Source: Amia ocellicauda (lineage: Eukaryota; Chordata; Actinopteri; Amiiformes; Amiidae). Taken from it: a stretch of DNA of 64,000 nt. The translations under genes were made by a program, and so were the position numbers. Position 1 is the first letter of the stretch. Each line of letters opens with the position of its first letter. The stretch is taken from positions 53,043,812 to 53,107,811 of the forward strand of contig NC_089851.1 in NCBI RefSeq assembly GCF_036373705.1, read 5' to 3'. A model generated the notes under the pieces. The model saw nothing but the letters and a program-made list of their open reading frames with translations, did no database searches and was not told the DNA's origin. This document shows, one piece after another, positions 22,560 through 33,954 of this stretch.

Positions 22560-22990
22560 AGGATTGCATTTCTGTCCATGTTATCTCCTGTGTCATGCCC
22601 AGATTTTTGTAATGTTCAGACACCTTGGTCGGACAGTATATGTATTTTCCAGCCACTCCTGGTAACATTGTATGGACGTGGGGTCTGTTTGGCCCCTGTT
22701 GTAATTGTAGCTGGCAGAAGCGGCACAGTCAGCCAGCAGGGTGGGGTTCAGGCTGCTTCCTCTTCTTTTCATTCTTCTGCACTACTCTTTGTTTTGTGGC
22801 ATCAAGCACCCTCTGGAAATACATGGTTGTAATAAACTGCTCAAAAGGCATTCCTGAATCAGTCAGACCTTCAGACCCATACAATTTGAACACTTTTGTG
22901 GAACAGTAGAAGAACCTGAGTTTTCCCTGCTGATGAACCATCCGTAGAAACCAAACATGTTTTAGTCATATTAGTTACTGCTGCTGCTGT
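22560..22990 (-). pseudogene. Fragment with two tandem Y-C-P/S-T-K-V modules, family unnamed
   Basis: The minus strand reads two related modules. The first (about 22930-22790) has RFFYCSTKVFKLYGSEG. The second (about 22745-22570) has CRFCQL, then GPNRPHVHT, then KYIYCPTKVSEHY and GMTQE. A TGA near 22728 lies between them, so the copy is broken. The spaced Cys and His residues suggest a zinc-binding fold. I have seen this pattern in fish repeat proteins but cannot give a function. Confidence 0.5.
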
Positions 22991-23009
22991 CCATGATTTA
23001 TTGAACAAT

Positions 23010-23505
23010 CTGTTCAGTAGTGATAATGGCAGCTTATGTCAAAGTGACAGCCGGAAGCCCCTCTTCACCCAGATGCCTCATGGGCCAGGAAGCCCCCTCC
23101 TTACCCAGATGCCCCATGGGCCACAAAGCCCCCTCCTTACCCCCGGTTAACCTTTGAACCGGAACCATCTCCTCCTTCCTACCACCCCCCGAGTTTACCC
23201 TTTGACCCTCTCTAGTCAGCCATCTTGTTAGGATGACCGCCATCTTGTTAGGCTGACAGTAATTTTGGAAAGGGCACAGGTCATCTTGACAACAGTTAAA
23301 CGTATTATTATTTGTTTTAGGTTATATGTTTTATGACTAGGTTTGGTATGATATGGTGTTGGCAATATAAAATAAAAAAAGGTTTTAATAAAAAGTATTT
23401 TAAACTGTGTTTAGTGATGTGAGTGTGATGTTTTTATGTTATATATTTTATGATTAGGTTTGGGATGGTACAGTGTTAGCAAAATAAAATAAAAAGAAAG
23501 GTATA
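23010..23505 (-). repeat. Dispersed repeat Y, inverted copy
   Basis: It is the reverse complement of 7090-7768 in the same order: the gcttcctggcccat minisatellite (23050-23150), the catcttgttagg part, and the AT-rich part with its duplication (about 23290-23480). Confidence 0.7.
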
Positions 23506-23529
23506 GACATTCAAAAAATGACACTCTGT

Positions 23530-24977
23530 AAAATATGCATCAATGTCAGTATTTTATTGTGACAGTTCTAAAACATGATAACAAGGCATCAGGTCAGATG
23601 TAGACAGTGAGATTAGATACTGACACAGGTGACCAATGACCCCGCCTCCCGAACACCTACAGCAGCCAGGAAGAAACAACTGAATTGTACTGCACTAGCA
23701 ACTCCCTCTACTTGTTTAATGGCAAGGGCTGTGACACTGATCATGGCTATTCTGTCTAGCACAGTGTAGAAATTGGGTTTGGTCATGATAGGAATAGTAT
23801 TTCCAAAAGAACTCTGCAGAACGTTTTGGACAGCTGTAAAAGCAGATTCACCAGGCGGTGACTCTTTATACAGCATTCTCTTGAGCACATTGGGAAGTGC
23901 CTCCACTGTTTTCTCAACATCCTCAACTAGAGATTTCACATCAGAATTACCAGTATCATACAAATCACCAATCTTGCAAGCTATTAGAGTGAGGATGACA
24001 AGATTCCTCAAACATACGTAAACGTAATTCCAAGGTCCCCAGGGCTTTCTTTCTCTGAAAAAATATAGGAATTAAAATGTAATGTCTTATTATACAGAAA
24101 AGCAGAGCAGACACAAACAGTATTTTATTTATGTTTGTAAACACATGATAAGACTATCTATTTGCATTACTTTCTCATCCACACTTTCTAACAAGTCACT
24201 AAACCATCTTGAAGGTAGAGCGCATGTTTCTAGGCTATGCAAAAGAGTTTTCACTTCTTTCTCAGTCTGCTTGTTTATACTCATTCCACGTAGGGTACGA
24301 GCAACACATAACAAAACGTTTAGCAAACTTGTGACACTTATTTTGTCGCATATAAGAGCTACAATACTCCAGACACTACCTTGCTCATGATCTAAAGTTA
24401 GACAGATGTGATGTAGTTGGCTGGGGTCTCCTATCAGACAGGCTTCACATTTATCAACTAATTCACGGCCTATACAATGTTTTAACACTAGGGCGACACT
24501 GGCCTTTACAGTATGTCTCATCACCAGTCTAACATGCTCATCCTGGTATTTACAATTATATCTCCCACCTTCACTGTCTGAATCAAAACTCTTGTGGGTT
24601 CTAGCAAGGCAAGAACAGAAGCATGCAATGGTCAGTCTTGTTCTGGGTCTTAAAGAGCCGGCAGAGGAATCAATGTCACTGGTGTCAGGGCCACCATTAT
24701 TCTAATGAAGAGAAAAGAAAATAACACTTAAAACTGAAATGAGTCTCTAAGTAAATAAGCACATGACTATAGAAGTTTCTAGGGCCTTTATAGTTACCTC
24801 TCTTTCTGCTGATTGCCCAACTCCCCCGTCAATGTCAGAGGTGCTGTTTTCATCCTCACTGCCATGGTCAGGGTCCTCGTCATCATTGTCAGACTCATCA
24901 GCAGTGCTGACACCTTCATCTTCATCAGACATCTGGGCAGCTTCACCGGGGCTCAGGAGAGGAATTCCTACACCAGT
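23530..24977 (-). pseudogene. Unidentified spliced gene, 3' exons (acidic exon, CxxC-PSQ exon, terminal exon)
   Basis: Three exons with good signals are visible. 24977-24798 (60 codons, very acidic, phase 0 at both ends) is bounded by a ttaacaaaag acceptor and a GTAACT donor. 24701-24171 (177 codons, phase 0) carries KCEACLIGDPSQLHHIC. The terminal exon starts at 24054 after a tttttcag acceptor. There, phase 0 gives a short tail ending within 40 codons, while another frame stays open to 23613 as a helical, hydrophobic sequence. AATAAA on - lies near 23555. Either a frameshift or an alternative acceptor explains the terminal exon. Function unknown. Confidence 0.55.
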
Positions 24978-25220
24978 CTTTTGTTAAACAAACAAATAAA
25001 AAAATGTATTTAAATTCACTTTCTCGCTGAAATGTATACACACACACACACAACCTTTTCTGTTGCAGGAGGAGCCAGGTGTGGCCTGTTAGGTGTGAAT
25101 TGGGGGTAGGTAGACAAAAACTACTTAAACAGCTGTTTCTCACTGACAAAAGTTTGGCAGTTGACTAGGCAATAGGAACCAAGAGACAAAAAAAACCCAA
25201 AAAAACTAACATTTAGAAGC

Positions 25221-26167
25221 ATGTGGCCACTACAGTGTCAGATTTGCAGAATGATTGCCTTCCTGCATGAACTCATCCAAGAAAGTTTCATTTGTGAACG
25301 TTGTCAACAGGTTGAAATCCTAGAGATCAAGGTTCGTGATCTTGAGGCTCAGCTTGTCGATCTGTGCTGTATTAGGGATATAGAAGAATTGGTCAATCAG
25401 CCCATGAGAGAGATGGTGTGCACTACAAAACCTAGGAGAGTTGGGACCTTAGAGCAGGACAGTGTAGAGAACTGCTGGGTTACAGTAGGTCGTAACCACA
25501 GAAAAGGGCATGCACAACCCCTAGAGACACCCCAAGAGCTAGAATTGCTCAACAGGTTCCAACTGCTGGACACAGAGTTGGACAGTGACAGCTCAGAGGG
25601 TGATGGGGGGGCAGTTGAGCACCAGAGCACCATGGTGCCCACTCCCCCCCAGAAGAAAGAGGTAGTTCTAGTAGGAGACTCAATTCTTGAGGTGTAGATC
25701 ACACAGTGTGTTCTAGTGACAAGGAGACCCGCATGGTATCTTGCCTGCCTGGTGCTCAGGTTGCAGATCTCCCTAAACTAGTAGACGGGCTACTGGCCAA
25801 AGCCGGGGGGAATCCACTGGTCATGGTCTACATTGGAACCAATGACATAGGAAAAGGTAGGACAGAGGTTCTGCAAGACAAATTTAAAGAGTTAGGAACA
25901 AAACTAAACAGCAGAACCTCCACGGTAGTTTTCTCTGAAATACTTCCGTTACCACGTGCCAGGCCAGGGAGACAGGCAGAGATTAGAAAGTTTAACACAT
26001 GGTTGAAAGCTTGGTGTAGGGAAGAGGGGTTTAGGTTTATAGAGCATTGGTCTTTCTTTTGGGATAGATGGGACCTGTACAAAATGGACAGTCTACATCT
26101 AAACAGAAGGGGGGCTAATGCATTGGGAGAGCGTATGTGCAGTGAAATTGAGAATCATTTAAACTAG
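25221..26167 (+). pseudogene. LINE ORF1 with zinc-finger-like N-terminus and SGNH esterase
   Basis: The first part (from ATG 25221) has CQIC and CERC pairs followed by a coiled coil. The second part is an SGNH-type esterase: the GDS block at about 25675, YIGTNDIG at about 25830-25853, and the catalytic His in LHLNRRG near 26098. The two parts lie in different frames; one base is lost near 25690, just after GDS. ORF1 esterases of this kind are known in CR1-group LINEs. Confidence 0.8.
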
Positions 26168-26259
26168 GAACCAGGGGGACAGGGAGCTATGACAATGGGA
26201 GATGTTCCTCTAAGGAAAGAAAACAAAGGGAACCCACTAGTAGGAAAGTTCTGAAATGT

Positions 26260-26908
26260 TTGTACATCAATGCCAGGAGTATAAGGAACAAGATGTTAGA
26301 CTTGGAAGCCACAGTGCTGGCATGTGACTATGATGTTGTAGGAGTGACAGAAACATGGCTTACAGAAAATGATGGGGATGAATACAAGTTGGAAGGATAC
26401 ACACAGTTTAGGAGAGACAGGCAAAATCAAACAGGTGGTGGGGTAGCATTATATGTCAAAAATGACATTGAGGCAGAAGAACTCATATTAGATCCCAGTA
26501 ATGGAACAGAATCTTTGTGGGTGAAACTTTTGAACAAGAGATCTGGAGGATTAGTGGTAGGAGTGTGTTACAGGCCACCAAACTCAGATATTCAGCAAGA
26601 TGTTGCATTGTACAGTGTAATCAGGACTGCATGTAGCAAGGATGTGGCTGTTATAATGGGATTTCAATTTCCCAAACTTAGACTGGGAAAGCCCAGTGGG
26701 GACTACAGAAGCAGAAATCGAAATGGTTGAGATGGTAAATGACTGCTTTCTAACTCAGTTTGTTATTGAACCAACTGGGGAGAGTGCATGTATTGACTTG
26801 ATCTTTTCAAATGACCAAGACAGAGTCAGGGGGACAGTAGTTAGAGAACCAATGGCAAATTGTGATCACAATATGGTTAGCTTTGAGGCACTTTTAAAAT
26901 ATTATTAG
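26260..26908 (+). pseudogene. LINE ORF2, APE-type endonuclease, truncated and frameshifted
   Basis: The start region has INARSIRNK. Catalytic blocks are TETWL (about 26345), GGGVALYVKND and CYRPPNSD, and later CDHNMVSFE. The frame shifts with a small deletion near 26690. Everything after residue about 210, including reverse transcriptase, is absent. Confidence 0.8.
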
Positions 26909-26916
26909 AATATTTT

Positions 26917-28001
26917 ATTGTCATGCTGGAATACCCATCCACGACCCATTTACAATGCCCTGGCTGAGGGAAGGAGGTTCTCACCCAAGATTTGACAGTA
27001 CATGGCCCTGTCCATCGTCCCTTTAATGCGGTGCAGTTGTCCAGTCCCCTTAGCAGAAAAACACCCCCAAAGCATAATGTTTACACCTCCATGTTTGATG
27101 GTGGGGATGGTGTTCTTGGGGTCATTCCTCCTCCTCCAAACATAGCAAATTGAGTTGATGCCAAAGAGCTCAATTTTGGTCTCATCTGACCACAACACTT
27201 TCACACAGTTCTCCTCTGAATCATTCAGATGTTCATTGGCAAACTTCAGACGGGCCTGTACATGTGCTTTCTTGAGCAGGGGGACCTTGCGGGCGCTGCA
27301 GGATTTCACGGTGTAGTGCGTTACCAATTGTTTTCTTGGTGACTATGGTCCCAGCTGCCTTGAGATCATTAACAAGATCCTCCCATGTAGTTCTGGGCTG
27401 ATTCCTCACCGTTCTCATGATCATTGAAACTCCACGAGGTGAGATCTGGCATGGAGCCCCAGACTGAGGGAGACTGACAGTTATTTTGTGTTTCTTCCAT
27501 TTGCGAATAATCACACCAACTGTTGTCACCTTCTCACCAAGCTGCTTGGCGATGGTCTTGTAGCCCATTCCAGCCTTGAGTAGGTCTACAATCTTGTCCC
27601 TGACATCCTTGGACAGCTCTTTGGTCTTGGCCATGGTGGAGAGTTTGGAATCTGATTGATTGATTGAGTCTGTGGACAGGTGTCTTTTATACAGGTAATG
27701 AGCTGAGATTAGGAGCACTCCCTTTAAGAGAGTGCTCCTAATCTCAGCTCGTTACCTGTATAAAAGACACCTGGGAGCCAGAAATCTTGCTGATTGATAG
27801 GGGATCAAATACTTATTTCCCTCATTAACATGCAAATCAATTTATAACTTTTTTGAAATGCGTTTTTCTGGATTTTTTTGTTGTTATTCTGTCTCTCACT
27901 GTTAAAATACACCTACCATTAAAATTATAGACTGATCATTTCTTTGTCAGTGGGCAAACGTACAAAATCAGCAGGGGATCAAATACTTTTTTCCCTCACT
28001 G
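26917..28001. mobile_element. Tc1-type transposon T2, left end deleted
   Basis: The right end (CCCTCACTG ending 28001, followed by TA) and the internal hairpin match T1. The left about 490 bases of T1, including the left inverted repeat and the last third of transposase, are missing. Confidence 0.85.
26950..27634 (-). pseudogene. Tc1-type transposase, truncated and frameshifted
   Basis: It starts at ATG 27634 ([10 protein letters not shown]) and matches T1. An eight-base deletion near 27303 shifts the frame after LHRE. The second frame carries WSDET and ends before the remaining catalytic residues because the element is cut at 26917. Compared with T1, the HLNDSEEN segment is intact here. Confidence 0.85.
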
Positions 28002-28068
28002 TATGTGATAAAGAGGTGTTTTTCACCCTTGCTTTAAGATGCATTACTATTTATGTACAGCACAATTA

Positions 28069-28249
28069 GGCTGGGATTAAATCTAAACTTTGACCCACCC
28101 GCTAATAGAAAACTACAGAACTGTACTCAGTTGCAGCTTCATTTTTAGTAAGATGCCATTTTCTTCTAATCATAAATGTAACCACTATGATGTACAGGTT
28201 TGTAGTTTGCTATTAGCGGGTGGGTCAAAGTTTTGATTTAATCCGGCCG
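28069..28249. mobile_element. Harbinger MITE, 181 bp
   Basis: GGCTGGGATTAAATC at 28069 faces GATTTAATCCGGCCG ending at 28249, with TTA on both sides (28066-28068, 28250-28252). The subterminal arms ACCCACCCGCTAATAG are also inverted. No coding capacity. It is related to the ends of the 13713-19875 element. Confidence 0.8.
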
Positions 28250-28427
28250 TTAGTCAGATATGAATTCGTTATTTTAACTTTTTTTATAAAGGTGACCTGC
28301 CTGGTATGACCTGAGTAATGGGGATAATGTTTCTATCTCTCACAAATTTAATAAGACAATTGAAAAAAGTAATAGTTTAAGAATATATACACAGATATAT
28401 ATATACCATTGTTTAAAAGAAACTCAC

Positions 28428-29960
28428 CTATCTACCCACTGGTATTGGGCCTTTTCTACACCAGCACCTTCATATCTGTTCGCTAATCTGCATTCCAACT
28501 GCACCATCACCCAGGAAAGGATCATCCAATTCTCATTCATAACAGCGTAGGATGACATGGTGTCAGATGTCAACTTAATTTTTCTGGCAACTTTCCTGGT
28601 GTGGTCAGATCTCATTACTTGCCCAAATGTGCCCTGTGTAAACTTGTTGATGACTGACTCTTGACATTGATGCTTCTGTATCAGACAATCAGTAAAATGT
28701 TGGTATACCTCAGAGAAAGTTTTTCCAGCCATTGTGGATTGTCAGCAAACCAGTGCTTTTTTCATGCTTTACAGCACAGTCTGGATGTAAATATATAATA
28801 TTGACCACTGATGCCAACAATCACTCTGGGTCTTCCCACCCCAGATGAGACTATCAGTGGCTGAGAACATCCATGTAAGCAGCGAAGTGTGAAATTGTTT
28901 TTCAACCTGCTCATAATGGTACTATCCTCAGGTTTCCAAATAAAGAATAGGTGGAGCTGAAAATACTTTGGTCAAAACAGCGAAACACTGTTCATTGGGA
29001 GACATACAGGATGCGATCCAGGCCACAGTCCCAAGGCTTCTAATTCTGTCTTCATCCACACCTTCCACTCTTGAGAACATCTCCAACCCTTGATTCCTTT
29101 ATCAAAACTAATTGTGTGAGGAGAAGCAAATGATGACACTTGTATGGAAGTAGGTGGTAGGGGTGTACCTTTAGGCAAAATATATGAATAATTTTTAGTC
29201 CAGACCACAAAGCTTGCACAGTACACAACTATTTTCTGTAATGGTGCGCTGGCAATGGCACTCACAGTCACAGACTCTGTACCTGCATAAAATATCAAAT
29301 ATCAGTATCTTTTTATAGTGTTTAATTTTTTTCTAAACTGGTAATTATTTAGTGTAAAAGATTAAGAAAAACATGTATATAGTGACAGTACAGACAAAAA
29401 CTTAGGTTTGTGAAACAACAAAAGCAATGAATTGTGTATTTGTATGCATGTGCACATAATGGTGATTTCAGTACACTTATCAATGAAATGTAAGTAGCAT
29501 ACCTTGTGCTTGACCAGATGGAGCCACTTCTGACACCATTGATAACAGTGGTGATGTAGGCTTTACAGGTGGACTTATGTTTTAAAAACAAAGAAATGTT
29601 TCAAATGAAAGTTATGTTTATTAAGATTATGCAAGTAATACATATTTACAATCTGACTGGCATACATCCTTGTTGGTAGTGTCACCTCCAGGTGGTCTTG
29701 ATACTGTAGAATTAGATCGTTCTGAATGTATAAAAAAAAGTTTATTCATATTCTTACTGTGAAGCAGATTAATTGTTAGTGTTAGTATTAGTATGGCAAT
29801 AACAATATTCCATGTTTAAAGTTTTTATCTTTGGTTGTGCCACCTTATTCACTAATAAGATAATTTCTATGTGAAATGAACATAGATAACTTGTTTCACT
29901 TTTGACTAGTTTCAAAATCAAAATAACATAATAAACGTTTACTTACAAGCTTGTGCAGTA
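28428..29960 (-). pseudogene. Unidentified spliced gene, middle exons
   Basis: A clear donor (TAG|GTGAGT at 28428) ends an exon with ATG 28732 in fair context; it encodes about 101 residues with ENWMILSWVMVQLECRLANRY. Further right, the reading GLEMFSRVEGVDEDR (about 29085) is plausible coding in another frame, with a stop near 28935. Small Ser/Pro-rich exons with GT-AG borders lie at about 29508-29575 and 29655-29722, and a donor GTAAGT at about 29953. Phases to the acidic exon at 24977 do not match, so an exon is missing or was lost with the TE insertions between them. Confidence 0.45.
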
Positions 29961-30007
29961 AATTTAGATGGTGATATATCTATCATTACCTTTTCCAGGT
30001 ATTCATG

Positions 30008-30798
30008 ACCACTGACAGGTGAAGTGAATAACACTGATTATCTCGTTATCATGGCACCTGTCAGTGGGTGGGATATATTAGGCAGCAAGTGAACATTTTG
30101 TCCTCAAAGTTGATGTGTTAGAAGCAGGAAAAATGGGCAAGCGTAAGGATCTGAGTGACTTTGACATGGGCCAAATTGTGATGGCTATACGACTGGGTCA
30201 GAGCATCTCCAAAACTGCAGCTCGGGTGTTCCCGGTTTGCAGTGGTCAGTATCTATCAAAAGTGGTCCTAGGAAGGAAAAGCAGTGAACCGGCGACAGGG
30301 TCATGGGTCGGCCAAGGCTCATTGATGCACGTGGGGAGCGAAGGCTGGCCCGTGTGGTCCGATCCAACAGAAAAAGTTAATGCTGGTTCTGATAGAAAGG
30401 TGTCGGAACACACAGTGCATCACAGTTTGTTGCGTATGGGGCTGCGTAGCCGCAGACTAGTCAGGGTGCCCATGCTGACCCCTGTCTACTGCCGAAAGTG
30501 CCTACAATGGGCACGTGAGCATCAGAACTGGACCACGGAGCAATGGAAAAAGGTGGCCTGGTCTGATGAATCACGAGTTCAGGGTGTTGACTTGGCCTCC
30601 AAATTCCCCAGATCTCAATCAAATCGAGCATCTGTGGTATGTGCTGGACAAACAAATCTGATCCATGGAGGCCCCACCTCGCAACTTACTGGATTTACAG
30701 GAGTCCATGCCTCGACAGGTCAGGGCTGTTTTGGTGGAAAAAGGGGGACCTACACAATATTAGGCAGGTGGTCATAATGTTATGGCTGATTGGTGTAT
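30008..30798. mobile_element. Tc1-type transposon, internally deleted (fish TGTTATGGCTGATTGGTGTATA family)
   Basis: The right end reads CATAATGTTATGGCTGATTG then TGTATA. The left begins inside the terminal region at CCACTGACAGGTGAAGTG, so about 30 terminal bases are lost. It lies in an intron of the unidentified gene. Confidence 0.7.
30133..30777 (+). pseudogene. Tc1-type transposase with internal deletion
   Basis: ATG 30133 gives [15 protein letters not shown]. The DNA-binding part is followed by WSDES (about 30560), then a jump in frame to the region that should carry NPIEHLW. The segment between the first aspartate and the glutamate is deleted, so it is inactive. Confidence 0.75.
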
Positions 30799-30839
30799 AT
30801 CTAGTATATAGAAAATATTTAAGTATTTAATTTTTGCTT

Positions 30840-31450
30840 TTAACTTCATGACATTCGTTACTACTTGAAGTAGTGAAGTAATTACATGCCTGGTTCTTGT
30901 GGGGGAGGCACAGACACTGTTGAGGGAACAGAAACAGCCCGAGGGGGCACAGACACCATCGAGGGAACAGAAACAGCCCCAAGTAGCAGAGACACTGTTG
31001 AGGTAGCTCTAGAAAAATGATCCCTTTTCCTCTGCAAGTAACTTTGTAGCTTATGCATTTTTGTCCCCAGTACACATTTTCTGCTGAGAATAAATGCAGC
31101 ATAACCATCGGCTTCGCTTTATCGAAATCTCTCTCCAGGTGTCTTCAGCACGCACCCCAAATCCAACAAGATTGTCATCTTCAGATTTCTCAGGTCCCAT
31201 TGGCACATCTTTCTTGTGCGTTTCAAATTTCAGAAGATCCTCAATTTTGTTGTGGCTCAGTGCATAATCAATGAATGACATTAAACTGTCCTTACTGTGT
31301 CCTTGTGAAGAAGGAAACCTTTAGCTGTTTCCTCCTGTACATTTGTGATCAGGTACATGGTGTAACCGACATCATTTTCCAGAAGCCATCTGAATGATTT
31401 CCCCTAATATCAGCCAAAGTCGGCGCAGTTGGTCTTTGAGACCTTTTTGG
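30840..31450 (-). pseudogene. Decayed coding fragment of unknown family, with minisatellite
   Basis: The minus strand carries readable pieces in alternating frames. These are WLLENDVGYTMYLITN (about 31390-31340), IDYALSHNKIEDLLKFE, then ADGYAAFILSRKC, then MHKLQSYLQRKRDHF, then a Ser/Val/Pro repeat. Several frameshifts occur. Orientation and position suggest upstream exons of the unidentified spliced gene, but this is not shown. Confidence 0.4.
30905..31010. repeat. Coding minisatellite, unit about 37-39 bases
   Basis: The blocks gagggaacagaaacagccc and cagacac(t/c) alternate about three times. On - they encode a Ser/Val/Pro repeat. Confidence 0.6.
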
Positions 31451-32201
31451 ATCACGTGCATAACAGACCAGGGAGGCGCCAACCATGACTCATTTCAAAA
31501 TGGGCAAAAGGAGCACTGTTTTTATTGTTTGAGTATTTTACATTACGAAAATTAAACATACAAAGTTTTAATACTCCTGATTAAAAACTGTTTTTAAAAA
31601 ACAATTCTAAAATCATTTCTGAAACTTTTAAAATCCTTAAAAGTTTTAAACAGAACAAGTGAATTCAAAAGTGTGTTAGATATCAAAACAATTTGTATTA
31701 AATATGGCAAACTGCCAAAATAACTATAATGAAAAAAAACATCTGATGTGTTGTTTTAAAACGGTAGATGCATTAGACAAAATAAAGAACAAAACATGTT
31801 TCTAAAGCAATACAAAACAGTCTAATACATATTTTTCTAATTTTAAAAACAGTCAGCACATCAGACAAACCATAAACATAAAAAAAACCCTCAAAACCCT
31901 GTGATTTAAAACCATTTAAAACAAAGACCATAATCAGTCTTTATAAAATTAAAATCAACAATCCTGCAGAGGAGGCCCTCACAGTCGTGATAGAGATGTT
32001 CTTTCTATGCTTCCCAGTGCTGATGCTCCACTCCGGACCGGTTCCTGTCTCTGCTGTGCTAACTCCTCTCCGCAGGCCATGGTTGCCTCGCCGGCACCCT
32101 CAATCTGTGTGGATGGTGCCTAGGCGCCGGCGCCTCGGCTCCTCACAGACCTGCAGAGAGAGAGAGAGACAGAGAACCAGTCTGGGTGCACATGAGAAGC
32201 T

Positions 32202-32594
32202 TCACTCACGTCTGTACTCCTGAGACCAGCGTGTCAGGTCGGACTCTGCTCCTGAGGAGCAGCCCTGAGGTGGGGGCCCAAGGACCCCTGGACCAGACTT
32301 ATTAGGAGGAGGAGTGCCTTTTACCCCCCCCCCCTCACCACCTTTGATCTTCTTAACAAGAGGGATGGGGTAGTTGGGGTATCTCTTCCCCTCTCTCTTC
32401 CTCTCCTTTGGCCGTCTGGCCAACTCCTCCTCTGTCATGGAGGCTTTGGCCCCTAACATCGAATCCTGGGTGGGGCAGTGCAGTTGTACCCTTGAGCAAG
32501 GTACTTCACTTAGATTGCTCCAGTAAAATGCCCAGCTGTATAAATGGGTACAAATGTAAGTCGCCCTGGATAAGAGTGTCAGCTAAATGACAAA

Positions 32595-32656
<62 letters not shown>

Positions 32657-33954
32657 GCAGGGACCCCTGGGTGAGACCGTGGCCCTGCTGCTCCTCTATC
32701 CCCCTTCTCCGAGGTGGCTAGAGGAGGCACCCTTCTGTGCTGGCGGTTTCGACACCTGTGTGGCGCCGATATTCCTGTCCTTTGCCTTTCTTTCTATACG
32801 AGCCAGCACCTGATCTAATTCACCCTCCAGCTACAACGGTTCCAGGGCTTTCTTTCTCACCTGCCTGTCGCAGCTGGAGGGAGGGCTGGCTCTCTTCTGC
32901 AAGACGGTCTCACCTACACTATCTTTCGACCCGGTTCCCGAGGCTCTGCTCTCCACTCTCACACATGGAGGAGCGGTGGGTCTGGTTTTCTTTTCAGCGG
33001 TTTTCAGGGGGCTGGTCCACCAAGGCAGGGCCCGATGTTCCGTTTTTGCTGGAGGAGGGAGTGGAACTTCTGCCTCGGCTCCAGTGAGGGGTGGGCCGGG
33101 GGGAGCTCGACTATCTTGGGCTGCCTCCAGAGAGGAGACATTATTCGGGTTCTTGGCAGATTTCTCCTCTCTGTCCACCACTTTTCTCTTTTTATTGCTC
33201 ACCTTCACCCAACCCCCCCCTTCTGACTGTTCCCCCTTTCTCTTAAGTGGTTCCTTTGGGGTAGGGGGAGGTTCTGGAGCCAGGTCATATATCTGTTCTT
33301 CTTCTCCCTCTCCCTCCTCCTCCCGCGCCGGGCCTCCCTCATGTTCCGGCTCAGGGTCCAGAATGGAATTGTGAGAAGGGAGACCCAACTCTATTTGTGT
33401 ACGACTGGAGGCAGTTCTTATAGATATGGCCCCCACAGCTGCAGAGGTAGTAGAGTAACTTTTCTCTGCAGGCGTGTGTCTGGTGACCTCCTCTACACTT
33501 ACACGTGCACTGGGCAACAACGGGGTCTCGGCCCTGACACCGCCTGCAGAGTTTTGGCATCCCGTCATAGTAGACCAGCCCCCTAGCTTCTCTGATCTGT
33601 ATAGTATTGGGGAGGTGGCAGACCTTCTCTGGATTCTCCACGCTCCGCCTCAATCGAATCCGGCACTGCCACGTTCCCCCCACACTCCGTCCACATCCAA
33701 CATCCAACTATTCGAGTGGAGAGCTCACTGAACCTCGCAAGCCAGATCTTCACGTCCTTGCCTGAGACCATCTCACAGAAAAATTGCACAGTCACTATTC
33801 TATAGCAAATATCCGACAGGATTATCATCGCAAAACCCGCCAGCTCCCTGTATTTCTCCCTTCTATACATGCTGTAGCACTCCTCTAGCAAATCATGGTT
33901 GACAAAGCTTACCTCGAAGAAGTCTTTGTCTTTATGCGGCAGCTTCACCAGCAA
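32202..33954 (-). pseudogene. Tx1-like LINE ORF1 with zinc knuckles, broken
   Basis: The N-terminal part (33954-33583) is globular; the middle (33707-33351) carries closely spaced Cys and His, CRRCQGRDPVVAQCTCKCRG then CSCGGHIYKNC, a zinc-knuckle array as in gag-like ORF1 proteins. The C-terminal part (33568-32831 and 32459-32202) is rich in Pro, Glu and Lys. Frames change near 33660 and 33450. A SINE at 32461-32655 splits the last part. It probably bound LINE RNA. Confidence 0.6.
32461..32655 (+). mobile_element. Fish SINE, 5' truncated, with (AAT)n tail
   Basis: The tail region gtaagtcgccctggataaga followed by gtcagctaaatgac and about 18 AAT units is the well-known 3' end of a fish SINE family that shares its tail with LINEs. 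It is inserted in LINE ORF1. Confidence 0.75.

Larger units (their letters stand above)
25068..26912 (+). mobile_element. CR1-like LINE, 5' half, cut off in the endonuclease
   Basis: This has a 5' leader, ORF1 with an esterase domain and the start of ORF2. It ends where a truncated Tc1-type element begins at 26917. LINE copies usually lack the 5' end; here the 3' half is missing instead, so a deletion removed it. Confidence 0.75.

Noticed and set aside
28972-29298. 108-codon minus frame starting after a splice acceptor
   Set aside because: A neighbouring frame reads more like protein (GLEMFSRVEGVDEDR) and continues past it; the choice of frame is uncertain.
32737-33731. Several plus-strand frames of 60-130 codons
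   Set aside because: They are antisense to the Pro-rich LINE ORF1 and reflect its base composition.
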